A stretch of 64,000 bases of DNA from NCBI GenBank assembly GCA_000242235.1, contig JH590861.1:204692-268691 (forward strand), read 5' to 3'. The notes beneath the pieces were generated by a model, which made no database searches, was not told where the DNA came from, and saw only the letters and a program-made list of their open reading frames with translations. This document shows, piece by piece, positions 22,747-30,911 of this stretch (positions within the stretch are counted from its first letter, which is position 1; each line of letters opens with the position of its first letter). The DNA comes from Stomatobaculum longum. Its GTDB lineage: Bacteria; Bacillota; Clostridia; Lachnospirales; Lachnospiraceae. Made by a program: the position numbers and the translations under genes.

Positions 22747-23399
22747 TGGAACCGAAGGCGGTTATCTTTGATCTTGACGGCACCTTGACGGAGTCCGGGG
22801 AAGGTATTATGAAAGCCGCGATTGCCGGACTTGCGGCAGTCGGACGAGAGAGCGGCGGAACAGAGAAGTTGCAAAAGTTAATCGGACCGCCGCTCACAGA
22901 GGGGTTTTCCGAGGTCTACGGTCTCACAGAGGACGAGTGCAAAGAGGCGGTGCGCGCCTTTCGGGCCTATTATGAGACCAAGGGAATCTTTGAAAATGAA
23001 CTCTATCCCGGCGCACTGAATCTGCTCCGGACATTGCGGGAGCGGGGAACAGCACTTTACCTTGCGACCTCCAAACCGGAACTGCAGGCGCGGCGTGTCC
23101 TCGCGGCTTTTTCGCTCACGGCATATTTCAAGGGAATTGCGGGGGGCGATGATACCAGGGACGGCGGCAACAAAGAAAAGATTCTCTCACGGCTGGTACA
23201 GACACAGGCAATACCGGCAGCTGCGGCGGTTATGGTCGGCGACCGCGCCTACGATATTTGTGCCGCTAACGCACTCGGCATTGCGGGTGTCGGCGTGACT
23301 TACGGCTACGGCAGCCGGGAAGAATTGGAAAAAGCGGGAGCAACCCATATTGTTTCTTCCATCGATGCTCTGACAGACCTGCTCTTTAGGGGCCTGTGA
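22746..23399 (+). CDS. HAD-superfamily phosphatase, subfamily IA
   Basis: 217 residues. Motif I FDLDGTLTESGEGI, motif II LATSKPE, motif III Lys in NKEKI and motif IV MVGDRAYDI are complete, with a helical cap. It resembles the PGP/YsbA group of small-molecule phosphatases. Substrate unknown. The ATG overlaps the stop of the HerA-like gene (TGATG), so the two are translationally coupled. The GNAT gene follows after 32 bases. Confidence 0.85.
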   Translation: MEPKAVIFDLDGTLTESGEGIMKAAIAGLAAVGRESGGTEKLQKLIGPPLTEGFSEVYGLTEDECKEAVRAFRAYYETKGIFENELYPGALNLLRTLRERGTALYLATSKPELQARRVLAAFSLTAYFKGIAGGDDTRDGGNKEKILSRLVQTQAIPAAAAVMVGDRAYDICAANALGIAGVGVTYGYGSREELEKAGATHIVSSIDALTDLLFRGL

Positions 23400-23431
23400 G
23401 AATAAAAAGCGAACAGAAAGGGAGGCTACAG

Positions 23432-24202
23432 ATGATAGAGCTTGGCGCTATGAAACGGGAGAGTATTGCAGATCTTTGCAAGGACAGCCGCATTTCACTG
23501 GTGCGTGCAGCTGCAGAGGGCAGAGGGCGGGCGTTTGTTCCGACGCTCGACAGTCCTTCGTTTTGTCTGGTTCTGACGGGTGGCTTTTCTTATCTGGTCG
23601 GAATGCCGCCGCGCGGCGAGGCTTCGATTGATCTCTATCATCTGCTTGCGCGGGAGTGCGGCGAGACCAGTATTCTTGCCGAGGACGAGTTGTGGGATAA
23701 TTGGGTGGAGAAGCGCTTTGCCGGCGCCTTCCGGACGGTGTCCCGCTACCTGCTCCGCGCGCCGGAAGGGATGAAGGCAGAGACGCTGCAACAGCGAACG
23801 AAACTCGACGAAACCTACCAGCTGCGCCCCCTCACGATACGACTCTTAGAGCGTCTCAGAGAGTTTTCCTTCAGCGAGAACCTGATGAGCAGCTTTGCTT
23901 CACAGGAGGCGTTTGAAACCTACGGGCGCGGCTATGTCGTGTTGAAAGACAATGAGCCGGTCAGTGCCTGCCTGGCCTATGTTCACAGCGAGGAGATTAT
24001 GGATGTCAAGGCGGCAACCGAGAAGGCTTTCCGCCGCAGAGGACTCGCTTCGGCGGTCGGCGCCTCTCTGTTGTTGTCTTTCCGGGAGAGCGAGAGACTT
24101 CCGGATTGGGACACGGACAGCCTGTTTTCCGCAAGCCTCGGTGAGCGCCTCGGTTACCATGCGGAGCGTGAGTATAAGGTCTATCAGATTGCGGTAGAAT
24201 AA
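23432..24202 (+). CDS. GNAT-family acetyltransferase
   Basis: 256 residues. The C-terminal half (about 150-256) has the GNAT pattern: VVLKDNEPVSACLAYVHSEE, then VKAATEKAFRRRGLASAVGA, which is the acetyl-CoA pyrophosphate loop (Q/RxxGxG/A as RRRGLA). The N-terminal half is unlike classical GNATs and fits the GNAT_acetyltr_2/ZmaR-like architecture. Acceptor substrate unknown. ATG at 23432 has AAAGGGAGG. Last gene of the HerA-like operon by position; no clear terminator before the 6S RNA promoter. Confidence 0.75.
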   Translation: MIELGAMKRESIADLCKDSRISLVRAAAEGRGRAFVPTLDSPSFCLVLTGGFSYLVGMPPRGEASIDLYHLLARECGETSILAEDELWDNWVEKRFAGAFRTVSRYLLRAPEGMKAETLQQRTKLDETYQLRPLTIRLLERLREFSFSENLMSSFASQEAFETYGRGYVVLKDNEPVSACLAYVHSEEIMDVKAATEKAFRRRGLASAVGASLLLSFRESERLPDWDTDSLFSASLGERLGYHAEREYKVYQIAVE

Positions 24203-24208
24203 AAGAAC

Positions 24209-24237
24209 TTTACGCACAGGCAAAAGCGTCGTATAAT
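24209..24237 (+). promoter_or_regulatory. Promoter of the 6S RNA candidate
   Basis: TTTACG, 17-base spacer, TATAAT just after the GNAT gene stop. Confidence 0.7.
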
Positions 24238-24243
24238 ACAGCT

Positions 24244-24447
24244 ATAGCAAACAGCTCCTGAGATGTGCGACAATCTTACCAATTTTGAACCTGCAAACTT
24301 CTGACAGGGAGACATAAGATACAAAGCCGGATGTCAGGCCGCAACTCGTTGAGAAAATAGCGGAAGACAAATGGCCTTGTTCGGTCACCCACCTGGCATT
24401 GCCAGGCGTCAATAAGTAAGACCGGCATTTTGGGGCTGTTTTTTTTG
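24244..24447 (+). ncRNA. ssrS: Probable 6S RNA
   Basis: A non-coding stretch of about 200 bases with its own promoter, starting 6-7 bases after TATAAT and ending in a T-run at 24439-24446. The 5' segment AACAGCTCCTGAGATG pairs with the 3' segment CATTTTGGGGCTGTT, allowing G-U pairs and one mismatch. This makes the long closing stem typical of 6S RNA and places the terminator stem there. The 5' CTCCTGAGATGTGCG resembles the E. coli 6S start region. 6S RNA mimics an open promoter and sequesters sigma-A RNA polymerase in stationary phase. Another structured RNA or a leader of the downstream transporter is possible. Confidence 0.65.
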
Positions 24448-24491
24448 AAAGAGGCAGCGTGAGCTGCTTTTTTTGTGAACAAGGAAGGGTT

Positions 24492-25844
24492 ATGATTAAC
24501 GATCGGAATCAAAAGTATATCGCCTGGGGACTCACCGCGTTTGCAGTGGTCGCTGCGGCCCTTTTTTTCTCGTTTGTATTGGAGCATCTGGGACCTCTGG
24601 CACTTTTTCTGGGGAAAATCGTTGAAATTCTGATGCCATTCATCTACGGCGCGGTGATGGCATTTCTGATGGCGCCTACCTATCAGGCTCTCTCTGTCTT
24701 TGTCACGAAATGCCTGCGACCCGGAGGCCTACAGGGACCCACGGAGGTCAAGATGGGCAAGCGCGTCCTGGTCAAATTCCGCGGGAGCAGCAGCGCCAAA
24801 CTCTTCACCGAGGCGGAGCGGCTCCGGAAAGAAAAAAATGCGGAGCGCATCGGGAAGATAGTGGCCACCTTTGCCTGTATCATCGTTATTCTCGCGGTGC
24901 TGACCGCGCTGATTGCGATGCTGATTCCGCAGCTCATCAGCGGCGTCTCGGACCTTACGAGCAACTTGCCGAAGGGTACCAATTCGGTCAGCGGCTGGAT
25001 TCAGGTGCTGTTTCACGGCAGAAATCCCGACATGGAACAGATGGTTCTGGAGGGCTACCGCCAGATTTCCGACAGCCTCATGCAGTGGATTTCCGCAGAC
25101 TTCATGCCGAATCTGAATAAGTATCTGACCCAGATGACCAGCGGGGTGATGCGGCTTTTTGTGTTTCTGAAAAACTTTTTCATCGGACTCATTGTGATGG
25201 CCTACGGCCTCAATATGAAGGAAGCGCTCGCGGCACAGAGTAAGCGCTTTCTCTTCGCGCTTCTGCCGCGACGCGTCGCAAATGACACGATTACAGAACT
25301 TCGTTATGTAAAGTGGGTGTTCTCGAGCTTTATTGTCGGCAAGATTATTGACTCCGTGATCATCGGCATCATCTGCTATATCTGCATGAGCTTCATGAAA
25401 ATGCCCTATGCGCTTTTGATTAGCGTCTTTGTCGGCGTGACAAATGTGATTCCGTTTTTCGGACCCTTTGTCGGCGCGATTCCGAGTGCGTTTATTCTGC
25501 TCATGGTTTCGCCGATTACGACGTTGCAATTCCTGATTTTTATTCTGGTGCTGCAGCAGTTCGACGGCAATATCCTGGGACCGCGCATCCTCGGGTCTAC
25601 GACAGGCATGTCGAGTTTCTGGGTTCTCTTCGCCATTCTGTTTTTTGGCGGAATCTGGGGCATTGTCGGCATGGTGGTCGGCATTCCGACCTTTGCGGTG
25701 CTCACCAGATTTACGGAGCGGGCGCTCGCGAATGTCTTAAAGAAAAAGAAGCTTCCGGTCGAGGAAGGCTGCTACGACGCGCTGGATTATATCGATACGG
25801 AAGACGGCAGTTTGCACTACGGGCGGCGGGATAAAAAGAAATGA
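24492..25844 (+). CDS. AI-2E family transporter
   Basis: 450 residues with about eight transmembrane helices. The AI-2E family (TqsA/YdbI/YhhQ-like) is recognised by the central MPYALLISVFVGVTNVIPFFG then GPFVGAIPSAFI and ILGPRILGSTTGMSSFWVLFA. Members export AI-2 or other small solutes, or act as Na+/H+ antiporters; the substrate here is open. A cytoplasmic loop (about 85-118) is basic and variable. ATG at 24492 follows AAGGAAGGG; it is just downstream of the 6S RNA candidate and may be transcribed by read-through. Confidence 0.9.
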   Translation: MINDRNQKYIAWGLTAFAVVAAALFFSFVLEHLGPLALFLGKIVEILMPFIYGAVMAFLMAPTYQALSVFVTKCLRPGGLQGPTEVKMGKRVLVKFRGSSSAKLFTEAERLRKEKNAERIGKIVATFACIIVILAVLTALIAMLIPQLISGVSDLTSNLPKGTNSVSGWIQVLFHGRNPDMEQMVLEGYRQISDSLMQWISADFMPNLNKYLTQMTSGVMRLFVFLKNFFIGLIVMAYGLNMKEALAAQSKRFLFALLPRRVANDTITELRYVKWVFSSFIVGKIIDSVIIGIICYICMSFMKMPYALLISVFVGVTNVIPFFGPFVGAIPSAFILLMVSPITTLQFLIFILVLQQFDGNILGPRILGSTTGMSSFWVLFAILFFGGIWGIVGMVVGIPTFAVLTRFTERALANVLKKKKLPVEEGCYDALDYIDTEDGSLHYGRRDKKK

Positions 25845-25850
25845 GCTTAT

Positions 25851-25879
25851 TTGCAATTCGGACCGAAGTAGGCTATAAT
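25851..25879 (+). promoter_or_regulatory. Promoter of the SEC-C gene
   Basis: TTGCAA, 17-base spacer, TATAAT; start codon 33 bases downstream. Confidence 0.75.
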
Positions 25880-25911
25880 GCGACTAAAATTACGGGAGTG
25901 AAGGTGAACTT

Positions 25912-26418
25912 ATGACATTATTAGAAGTTTGGAGAACCAAAGCATACGGTGACCAGCTCAGCAAAGAGGAGCAGGAAAAGCTCTGGAAGGATTATTTTCT
26001 GGTTGAGAAGGGCATCTACGAGAAGCTGCTCGCCGATGTGAGCAAGGTGGAGCGCGGCACGGTGAAGGAACTCGCCGAGAAGTACGGCACGGATATTCAG
26101 ACCATGACGGGCTTCCTCGACGGCATCAGCGAGAGCCTGAAGCAGGACATTCCGACCGAGACCATGGATGAGAATACCGAGATTGTGTTGGAAATCGATC
26201 CGGAGAAGCTCTATTACAACATGGTGGAGGCAAAGGCCGAGTGGCTTTACGGTCTGGAGGCCTGGGATCACATTCTGAGCGCGGAGAGAAGAAAAGAGCT
26301 GTACCGCGAGCAGAAGCAGAGCGGTACGATTCGCAAGGAAGTCAAAGTTGGCAGAAACGATCCCTGTCCCTGCGGTTCCGGCAAGAAGTACAAATACTGC
26401 TGCGGCAGAAACGCATAA
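25912..26418 (+). CDS. SEC-C metal-binding domain protein
   Basis: 168 residues. The last 25 residues are a SEC-C zinc motif, [20 protein letters not shown], the same as at the SecA C-terminus. The rest is helical and acidic (about 30-130), without a SecA motor domain. Free-standing SEC-C proteins may bind SecB-like chaperones, ribosomes or nascent chains; the exact role is unknown. Own promoter and terminator make it a single-gene unit. Downstream unit encodes a methyltransferase and Hsp33. Confidence 0.85.
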   Translation: MTLLEVWRTKAYGDQLSKEEQEKLWKDYFLVEKGIYEKLLADVSKVERGTVKELAEKYGTDIQTMTGFLDGISESLKQDIPTETMDENTEIVLEIDPEKLYYNMVEAKAEWLYGLEAWDHILSAERRKELYREQKQSGTIRKEVKVGRNDPCPCGSGKKYKYCCGRNA

Positions 26419-26423
26419 GTTTG

Positions 26424-26460
26424 GCTCCGCTCTTCGGACAGAGGAGAGCGGAGCATTTTT
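26424..26460 (+). terminator. Rho-independent terminator
   Basis: GCTCCGCTCT / AGAGCGGAGC stem with about 12-base loop, then ATTTTT. Confidence 0.85.
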
Positions 26461-26490
26461 CATATTCGGAAGGGATAGGAGGCGCGCGGA

Positions 26491-27258
26491 ATGGCGGCTT
26501 ACCAGAGTTTTGCAAAACTCTACGATCTTTTTATGGACGGCGTTCCCTATGACGCCTGGTGCGAGCAGACTGTGCGACTCCTCGCGTCCTTCGGTATTAC
26601 CGACGGGATTGTCGCGGAACTCGGTTGCGGCACAGGAAACTGCACGGAGCGGCTCGCGGCGCGGGGCTTTGATATGATAGGGATTGACAATGCCGAGGAA
26701 ATGCTGGAAGAGGCGCTTCAAAAAAAGATAGCGAACGGCAGCAACGCGCTTTACCTCTGTCAGGATATGCGGGAATTTGAGCTCTACGGCACTTGCCGCG
26801 CCATCATAAGCCGCTGCGATGCGATGAATTATCTCTGCGGCACGGAAGAACTCTCTGAGGTGTTTCGGCTGGTCAACAACTATCTGGATCCGGGCGGCAT
26901 CTTCCTCTTTGATATGAATACCGTTTACAAATACAAGCAGCTGCTTGCGGACAATACATTTGCGGAAAATCGGGAAGAGGGCAGTTTCATCTGGGAAAAC
27001 CACTATGACAGTGAGACTGCGGAGAATATCTACGACATGACCTTTTATCTTCGGGAGGAAGGGGGCTATTACCGCCGGGCGGAGGAAACCCATGTTCAGC
27101 GCGCCTATACACTGGCAGAAGTCAGAGAAGCGGCAGAGCGGGCGGGTATGGTCTTTGTCGCCGCAATGGACGCGGAGACCGAGGGGACGCTAACGGATGA
27201 GAGCGAGCGGATGTTAATTCTGTTGCGAGAACAGGGAAAGGAAGTAAATAATGAGTGA
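26491..27258 (+). CDS. Class I SAM-dependent methyltransferase
   Basis: 255 residues. Motif I is VAELGCGTGNCTERLA (about residues 49-64), with an acidic residue after beta-2 in IGIDNAEEML. Residue DMREF marks motif II and PGGIFLFDMNT motif III. The N-terminal FAKLYDLFMDGVPYDAW is typical of clostridial small-molecule methyltransferases of the Methyltransf_25/31 group. Substrate unknown. GGAGG precedes the ATG. It overlaps hslO by 8 bases. Confidence 0.82.
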   Translation: MAAYQSFAKLYDLFMDGVPYDAWCEQTVRLLASFGITDGIVAELGCGTGNCTERLAARGFDMIGIDNAEEMLEEALQKKIANGSNALYLCQDMREFELYGTCRAIISRCDAMNYLCGTEELSEVFRLVNNYLDPGGIFLFDMNTVYKYKQLLADNTFAENREEGSFIWENHYDSETAENIYDMTFYLREEGGYYRRAEETHVQRAYTLAEVREAAERAGMVFVAAMDAETEGTLTDESERMLILLREQGKEVNNE

Positions 27259-28129
27259 TTATATCGTGAGAGCATTTGCGGAAGGCGGCATGGTGCGCGC
27301 CTTCGCGGCGACAACCGGAGATCTGGTGGAAGAGGCGAGACGCATTCACAGCACGAGCCCCATTGTCACGGCTGCGCTTGGGCGTCTCATGACGGCCGGA
27401 CTCATGATGGGGGCAATGATGAAGGACAAGCAGGATCTTCTGACCATCAAGATTGACGGCGACGGTCCCATGCGGGGAATGCTGGTCACGGCGAACAATG
27501 CGGGCGAGGTCAAGGGATATCCCTATGAGCCTGCGGTAATTCTGCCGGCCAATCAGCTCGGGAAACTGGATGTCGCGGGTGCGGTCGGCAAAGGTACCAT
27601 GACCGTCATCTCGGATCTCGGCTTAAAGGAGCCCTATGTGGGGCAGGTCGAATTGGTCTCCGGCGAAATCGCGGAGGACATTGCCTATTACTATGCGTCG
27701 AGTGAGCAGGTGCCGTCCGGCGTGGGGCTCGGCGTGCTGATGAATCAGGATAACACGGTCCGCTGTGCCGGCGGCTTTATTGTGCAGCTCATGCCGGGTT
27801 GCCCCGAGGAAGTGATTACGGCGCTCGAAGACCGCCTCAAAACGGTAGGATCGGTGACGAGCTTCTTAAAAGAGGGAAAGACACCGGAGGATATTCTCGC
27901 CTGGATTTTTGAGGGCAGAGAGCTCAAGCTCACGGATAAGCTTCCGTGTCGCTTCCACTGCGACTGTTCGAGAGAACGGGTCGAGAGAGCGCTGATCAGT
28001 CTCGGCAGCAAGGAATTAAAGAGTATGGTGGAAGAAAAAAAGCCCGCAGAACTTCATTGCCAGTTCTGCGGGAAGTCGTATTTGTTTTCGCCGGAAGAAC
28101 TCACGGCGTTGGAGCGGGAAGCTCACTGA
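27251..28129 (+). CDS. hslO: Redox-regulated chaperone Hsp33
   Basis: 292 residues, usual length. N-terminal substrate-binding domain starts YIVRAFAEGGMVRAFAATT and contains IKIDGDGPMRGM and GYPYEPAV. The C-terminal zinc switch has the four cysteines as HCDCSRERV (CxC) and HCQFCGKSY (CxxC). Hsp33 is inactive when reduced and zinc-bound; under oxidative stress disulphides form and it holds unfolding proteins, useful for an anaerobe meeting oxygen. It overlaps the methyltransferase gene and its last 7 bases overlap the convergent DUF5662 gene. Confidence 0.95.
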   Translation: MSDYIVRAFAEGGMVRAFAATTGDLVEEARRIHSTSPIVTAALGRLMTAGLMMGAMMKDKQDLLTIKIDGDGPMRGMLVTANNAGEVKGYPYEPAVILPANQLGKLDVAGAVGKGTMTVISDLGLKEPYVGQVELVSGEIAEDIAYYYASSEQVPSGVGLGVLMNQDNTVRCAGGFIVQLMPGCPEEVITALEDRLKTVGSVTSFLKEGKTPEDILAWIFEGRELKLTDKLPCRFHCDCSRERVERALISLGSKELKSMVEEKKPAELHCQFCGKSYLFSPEELTALEREAH

Positions 28130-28704
28130 CACACGGGTTGTTCTCTGCGCTCATAGAGTGCGGGGTGACGGCGCAGCCAACGCATATAGCCGAGCGTATA
28201 GTGTTCCCCCTTGTCGCGGAGCATATAGAGGAGCTTTTTGAGAAGTGCCCGGGTCTCCGGATGTAAGAGGCGCCCCTCTTGTTTGGAGAGATAGTAGCCG
28301 AGCGGCACGGCATCGGTGTAGTCCTGCCCACTGTACACTTTGGAGGCGGCAATGCGGTCGCAGACCATCTCGAGCACAAAGCGGAGCGGCATTTTCAGGC
28401 TAACCCAGCCGCGCTTTTTGTCGACATCCACCCAGTACTCGTAATGGTGACGGTTGCGTCCTTTGTGGTGCAGCCAGGAGCGGGAATAGCCGAGTTCCTG
28501 GCGCTCGGCGGCGTTTGGGGAGCGGACGCCCTGGAAGTAACGGACGCCGGTCATGAATTCGGTCGGGGAATATTTGGAGAGATCGTGTGCCAGTCCCTGG
28601 CGTATCAGGCCGACTTTGAAGCAGAGATCCATGACAGTCAATTTGTGTTTTGTGATGGTGCAAAAGTGCTGTATCGCATTTTTGGCGTAAAAAAGAGGTC
28701 TCAT
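28123..28704 (-). CDS. DUF5662 family protein
   Basis: 193 residues. Features are HKLTVMDLCFKVGLIRQGLAHDLSKYSP, in which H and D residues recall HD-type metal sites, and SRSWLHHKGRNRHHYEYW with MPLRFVLEMVCDRIAASKVY. These fit the DUF5662 family, known from phage and clostridial genomes, with no proven activity. Conserved His and Asp suggest a metal-dependent hydrolase, which is my inference. ATG at 28704 has AGGAG 8 bases upstream. Its promoter overlaps that of the divergent cold-shock gene. Confidence 0.78.
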   Translation of the reverse strand: MRPLFYAKNAIQHFCTITKHKLTVMDLCFKVGLIRQGLAHDLSKYSPTEFMTGVRYFQGVRSPNAAERQELGYSRSWLHHKGRNRHHYEYWVDVDKKRGWVSLKMPLRFVLEMVCDRIAASKVYSGQDYTDAVPLGYYLSKQEGRLLHPETRALLKKLLYMLRDKGEHYTLGYMRWLRRHPALYERREQPVCQ

Positions 28705-28735
28705 CGTAAAAACTCCTATAAATTGTCGAAATAAT

Positions 28736-28764
28736 TTGACAGTAGCCTTAACGTATGCTATTGT
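28736..28764 (+). promoter_or_regulatory. Promoter of the cold-shock gene
   Basis: TTGACA, 17-base spacer, TATTGT. The -10 overlaps, on the other strand, the -10 of the DUF5662 promoter. The resulting leader is about 50 bases. Confidence 0.75.
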
Positions 28765-28788
28765 AGCGATGGTTGCAGAAGTCTGCAA
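28760..28788 (-). promoter_or_regulatory. Promoter of the DUF5662 gene
   Basis: Minus strand TTGCAG (28788-28783), 17-base spacer, TACAAT (28765-28760). Confidence 0.65.
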
Positions 28789-28821
28789 GCCACAGATTAT
28801 TTTTTCGGAGGAACACCGGTT

Positions 28822-29025
28822 ATGAGCAAGGGCACAGTCAAGTGGTTTAACAACCAGAAGGGTTACGGATTCATTTCGGATGAGGGCGGAAACGATGTTT
28901 TCGTGCACTACTCCGGTCTGAAGATGGATGGGTTCAAGACCCTCGAGGAAGGCGCAAAGGTCGAGTACGACATTGTCGATGGCGCTAAGGGACCGCAGGC
29001 TACCAACGTCTTGGTGATTGAGTAA
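28822..29025 (+). CDS. csp: Cold-shock protein (CspA family)
   Basis: 67 residues, one OB-fold cold-shock domain. RNA-binding motifs [11 protein letters not shown] (RNP1) and DVFVHYSGL (RNP2) are intact, as is the start [12 protein letters not shown]. It binds single-stranded RNA or DNA and keeps mRNA unstructured. GGAGGAAC precedes the ATG. It has its own promoter and a terminator at 29066-29110. Codon choice is that of a highly expressed gene. Confidence 0.97.
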   Translation: MSKGTVKWFNNQKGYGFISDEGGNDVFVHYSGLKMDGFKTLEEGAKVEYDIVDGAKGPQATNVLVIE

Positions 29026-29065
29026 ACCGGTTCCCCCGTGGGAAACGACTATTCATGAGATCAAA

Positions 29066-29110
29066 CAAAAAGAACCGAAGTTCGCATTTTGCGGCTTCGG
29101 TCTTTTTTAT
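29066..29110. terminator. Bidirectional terminator between csp and yprB
   Basis: AAAAAGA-ACCGAAG / CTTCGGT-CTTTTTT stem with 14-base loop. It overlaps the last codon of the convergent yprB gene by 4 bases. Confidence 0.85.
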
Positions 29111-30198
29111 TTCCGCAGAGAAAGAGAAGAGAGCAGGGTGTTCAGATATTCGCCGTAGAGTGCCGGGGTAGCGGCAAAATCGGAGAAGGGCAGGTAGAGC
29201 GGTGTGCTGCGGGCGGTTCGCTGAAAACAGGGCTGCTTCGGTTTCATGCGCGCGGGAAGCGCCAGAAAGGCATCGTATTTCGGCTGGCGTGCGGTATCGC
29301 GGGTAGCTTTTTCCTTTGCGGCGGCGTCCACAAAAGCAGCCAGACTTTTGTGGAGCAGGCTGCCGTCTTCTTTCAGAATATAATAATTCCGATAATCCTT
29401 CCAATAGTGAAAGAGTGTGTCGGTGAGAAGCGGCAGTGTGGCGGACAGAGCGTTCCCTGCGGCGTTCAGAGAGACGGTCTCCTTTTCCAGCGAGAGCGGA
29501 AAGGGAAGTGCCGTTTCACTGCGCGCGGACAGTCTGGCGACTGTTTTCTCACGCGTGAGAGTCAAGTCTTGAAATGCTCCGCAAAAAAAAGCGGGAATCG
29601 CAAGGAGGGATAGCAGAGAAGGCAGTGCGACGACATCGGCCGCATTATGCGCGAGCAGAGCCTGAAGCAGAGTCTCATCATGCGTTCGTTGCCAGAGGGA
29701 ATAGGTTTCAATCAGCTCGGCACCAGTGAAGGGATCTTCCCGGGTGAGGCCGAGTCGAGCTTCAAGCGCACGCTGGGTGAGGCGCTCTCCGGCAAAGAGT
29801 GCGCGGTACGGGGAGACAGCCGCATAAAAATCCAGGCTCTGTTTTTCGGTGAGAGGGCAGGGCAGATGATACTGCGCACTGCACTGTGTGAGAAAAGGCA
29901 AATCAAAGCGGGTGCCGTTAAAATGAACCAGTGTCGCAAAGGAGGCGGCAAAGGCGAAGAAACTGCGCAGCAAGGTATACTCTTCGCTGAGCGAATCAGC
30001 GAACCATTGGTGCAGGACCGCATCGCCCGCGTCCGAAAAAGAGAGTGCTCCGATCAGATAAATCTGCGCAGAGGCCGGTGATAGGCCGGTGGTCTCAATG
30101 TCAAAGAAAAGCAGGGAGGAAGGAGCCGTCCCGGCGGGCAGCGTGGAAAGAATCTGCGCATAGTTGTCGCGCGATATCTTTGTTTCAAAGGAAACCAT
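29107..30198 (-). CDS. yprB: YprB-type ribonuclease H-like exonuclease domain protein
   Basis: 363 residues. The DEDD exonuclease fold (RNase_H_2/YprB) is shown by LLFFDIETTGLS (first two catalytic acids), LVHFNGTRFDLPFL, and LLAHNAADVVALPSL near residue 185. The C-terminal 150 residues show no domain I know and contain many aromatic and basic residues. The family is thought to trim nucleic acids; YprB stands beside the YprA helicase in Bacillus, which is not here. GAGAGGAG precedes the ATG. Promoter overlaps the divergent ruvA promoter. Confidence 0.85.
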   Translation of the reverse strand: MVSFETKISRDNYAQILSTLPAGTAPSSLLFFDIETTGLSPASAQIYLIGALSFSDAGDAVLHQWFADSLSEEYTLLRSFFAFAASFATLVHFNGTRFDLPFLTQCSAQYHLPCPLTEKQSLDFYAAVSPYRALFAGERLTQRALEARLGLTREDPFTGAELIETYSLWQRTHDETLLQALLAHNAADVVALPSLLSLLAIPAFFCGAFQDLTLTREKTVARLSARSETALPFPLSLEKETVSLNAAGNALSATLPLLTDTLFHYWKDYRNYYILKEDGSLLHKSLAAFVDAAAKEKATRDTARQPKYDAFLALPARMKPKQPCFQRTARSTPLYLPFSDFAATPALYGEYLNTLLSSLSLRK

Positions 30199-30228
30199 AC
30201 AACTTCTCCTCTCTCATTTTGGTACTCT

Positions 30229-30257
30229 AGTATACGCCTTCCTTGTTAGATTGAAAA
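30229..30257 (-). promoter_or_regulatory. Probable yprB promoter
   Basis: Minus strand TTTTCA (30257-30252), 17-base spacer, TATACT (30234-30229). Confidence 0.55.
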
Positions 30258-30271
30258 GGCTGTGCTAAACT
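30243..30271 (+). promoter_or_regulatory. Promoter of ruvA operon
   Basis: TTGTTA, 17-base spacer, TAAACT. It is interleaved with the divergent yprB promoter. Confidence 0.65.
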
Positions 30272-30308
30272 AGACAACAGGGAAAGTTTCGACAGAGCAG
30301 GAGGGTTT

Positions 30309-30896
30309 ATGATTTCTTATATCAAGGGAACGCTTGCTGCGGTCGGTGAGAGCGAAGTGATTGTAGAGGCGGGCGCTTTCGGCATTGCCGTAAAGACCTC
30401 CCGCGCAGTCATCGAGAGACTGCCGACGAAAGGCGCGGAGCTCCTACTCCATACCTATTTAAAGATGAGCGAGGATGCGGTTTCGCTCTATGGTTTTGAC
30501 AGAGAGGCGGATCTCCGCCTCTTTCGTGCGCTACTCGGTGTGAGCGGCATAGGGCCCAAGGGGGCGCTCGCCGTGTTGTCGGCGCTGGAGCCTGAGGCGC
30601 TGAAGCTTGCCGTGCTGACAGGCGACGCAAAGGCAATCGCAAAGGCCCCGGGCATCGGCGTCCGGACAGCGGAGCGGATTATTCTGGAACTCAAAAACCA
30701 GGAGGTTGTGCAGACGCTTTCGGCGGACACAGTGTCCGGCGGAAGTGTTTCCGGCGCTGCTGCGGCGGAAGCAATCGATGCGCTGGTACAGCTCGGCTAT
30801 GGCATAGGCGAGGCGACGCGCGCGGTACGGGCCGTTCCGGAAGCAGAAAAGAAGGACAGCGAGACACTCTTACGGGAGGCGCTCCGGCAGTTCTGA
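30309..30896 (+). CDS. ruvA: Holliday junction branch-migration protein RuvA
   Basis: 195 residues. Domain I OB-fold (ISYIKGTLAAVGESEVIVEA), domain II with two helix-hairpin-helix motifs (LLGVSGIGPKGALAVLSAL and KAPGIGVRTAERIILELK), and domain III from about 145 (AAEAIDALVQLGYGIGEATR) which binds RuvB. A tetramer holds the four-way junction flat. GCAGGAGGG precedes the ATG. ruvB starts 15 bases after the stop. Confidence 0.96.
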   Translation: MISYIKGTLAAVGESEVIVEAGAFGIAVKTSRAVIERLPTKGAELLLHTYLKMSEDAVSLYGFDREADLRLFRALLGVSGIGPKGALAVLSALEPEALKLAVLTGDAKAIAKAPGIGVRTAERIILELKNQEVVQTLSADTVSGGSVSGAAAAEAIDALVQLGYGIGEATRAVRAVPEAEKKDSETLLREALRQF

Positions 30897-30911
30897 GCCT
30901 GAGAGGAGAAT

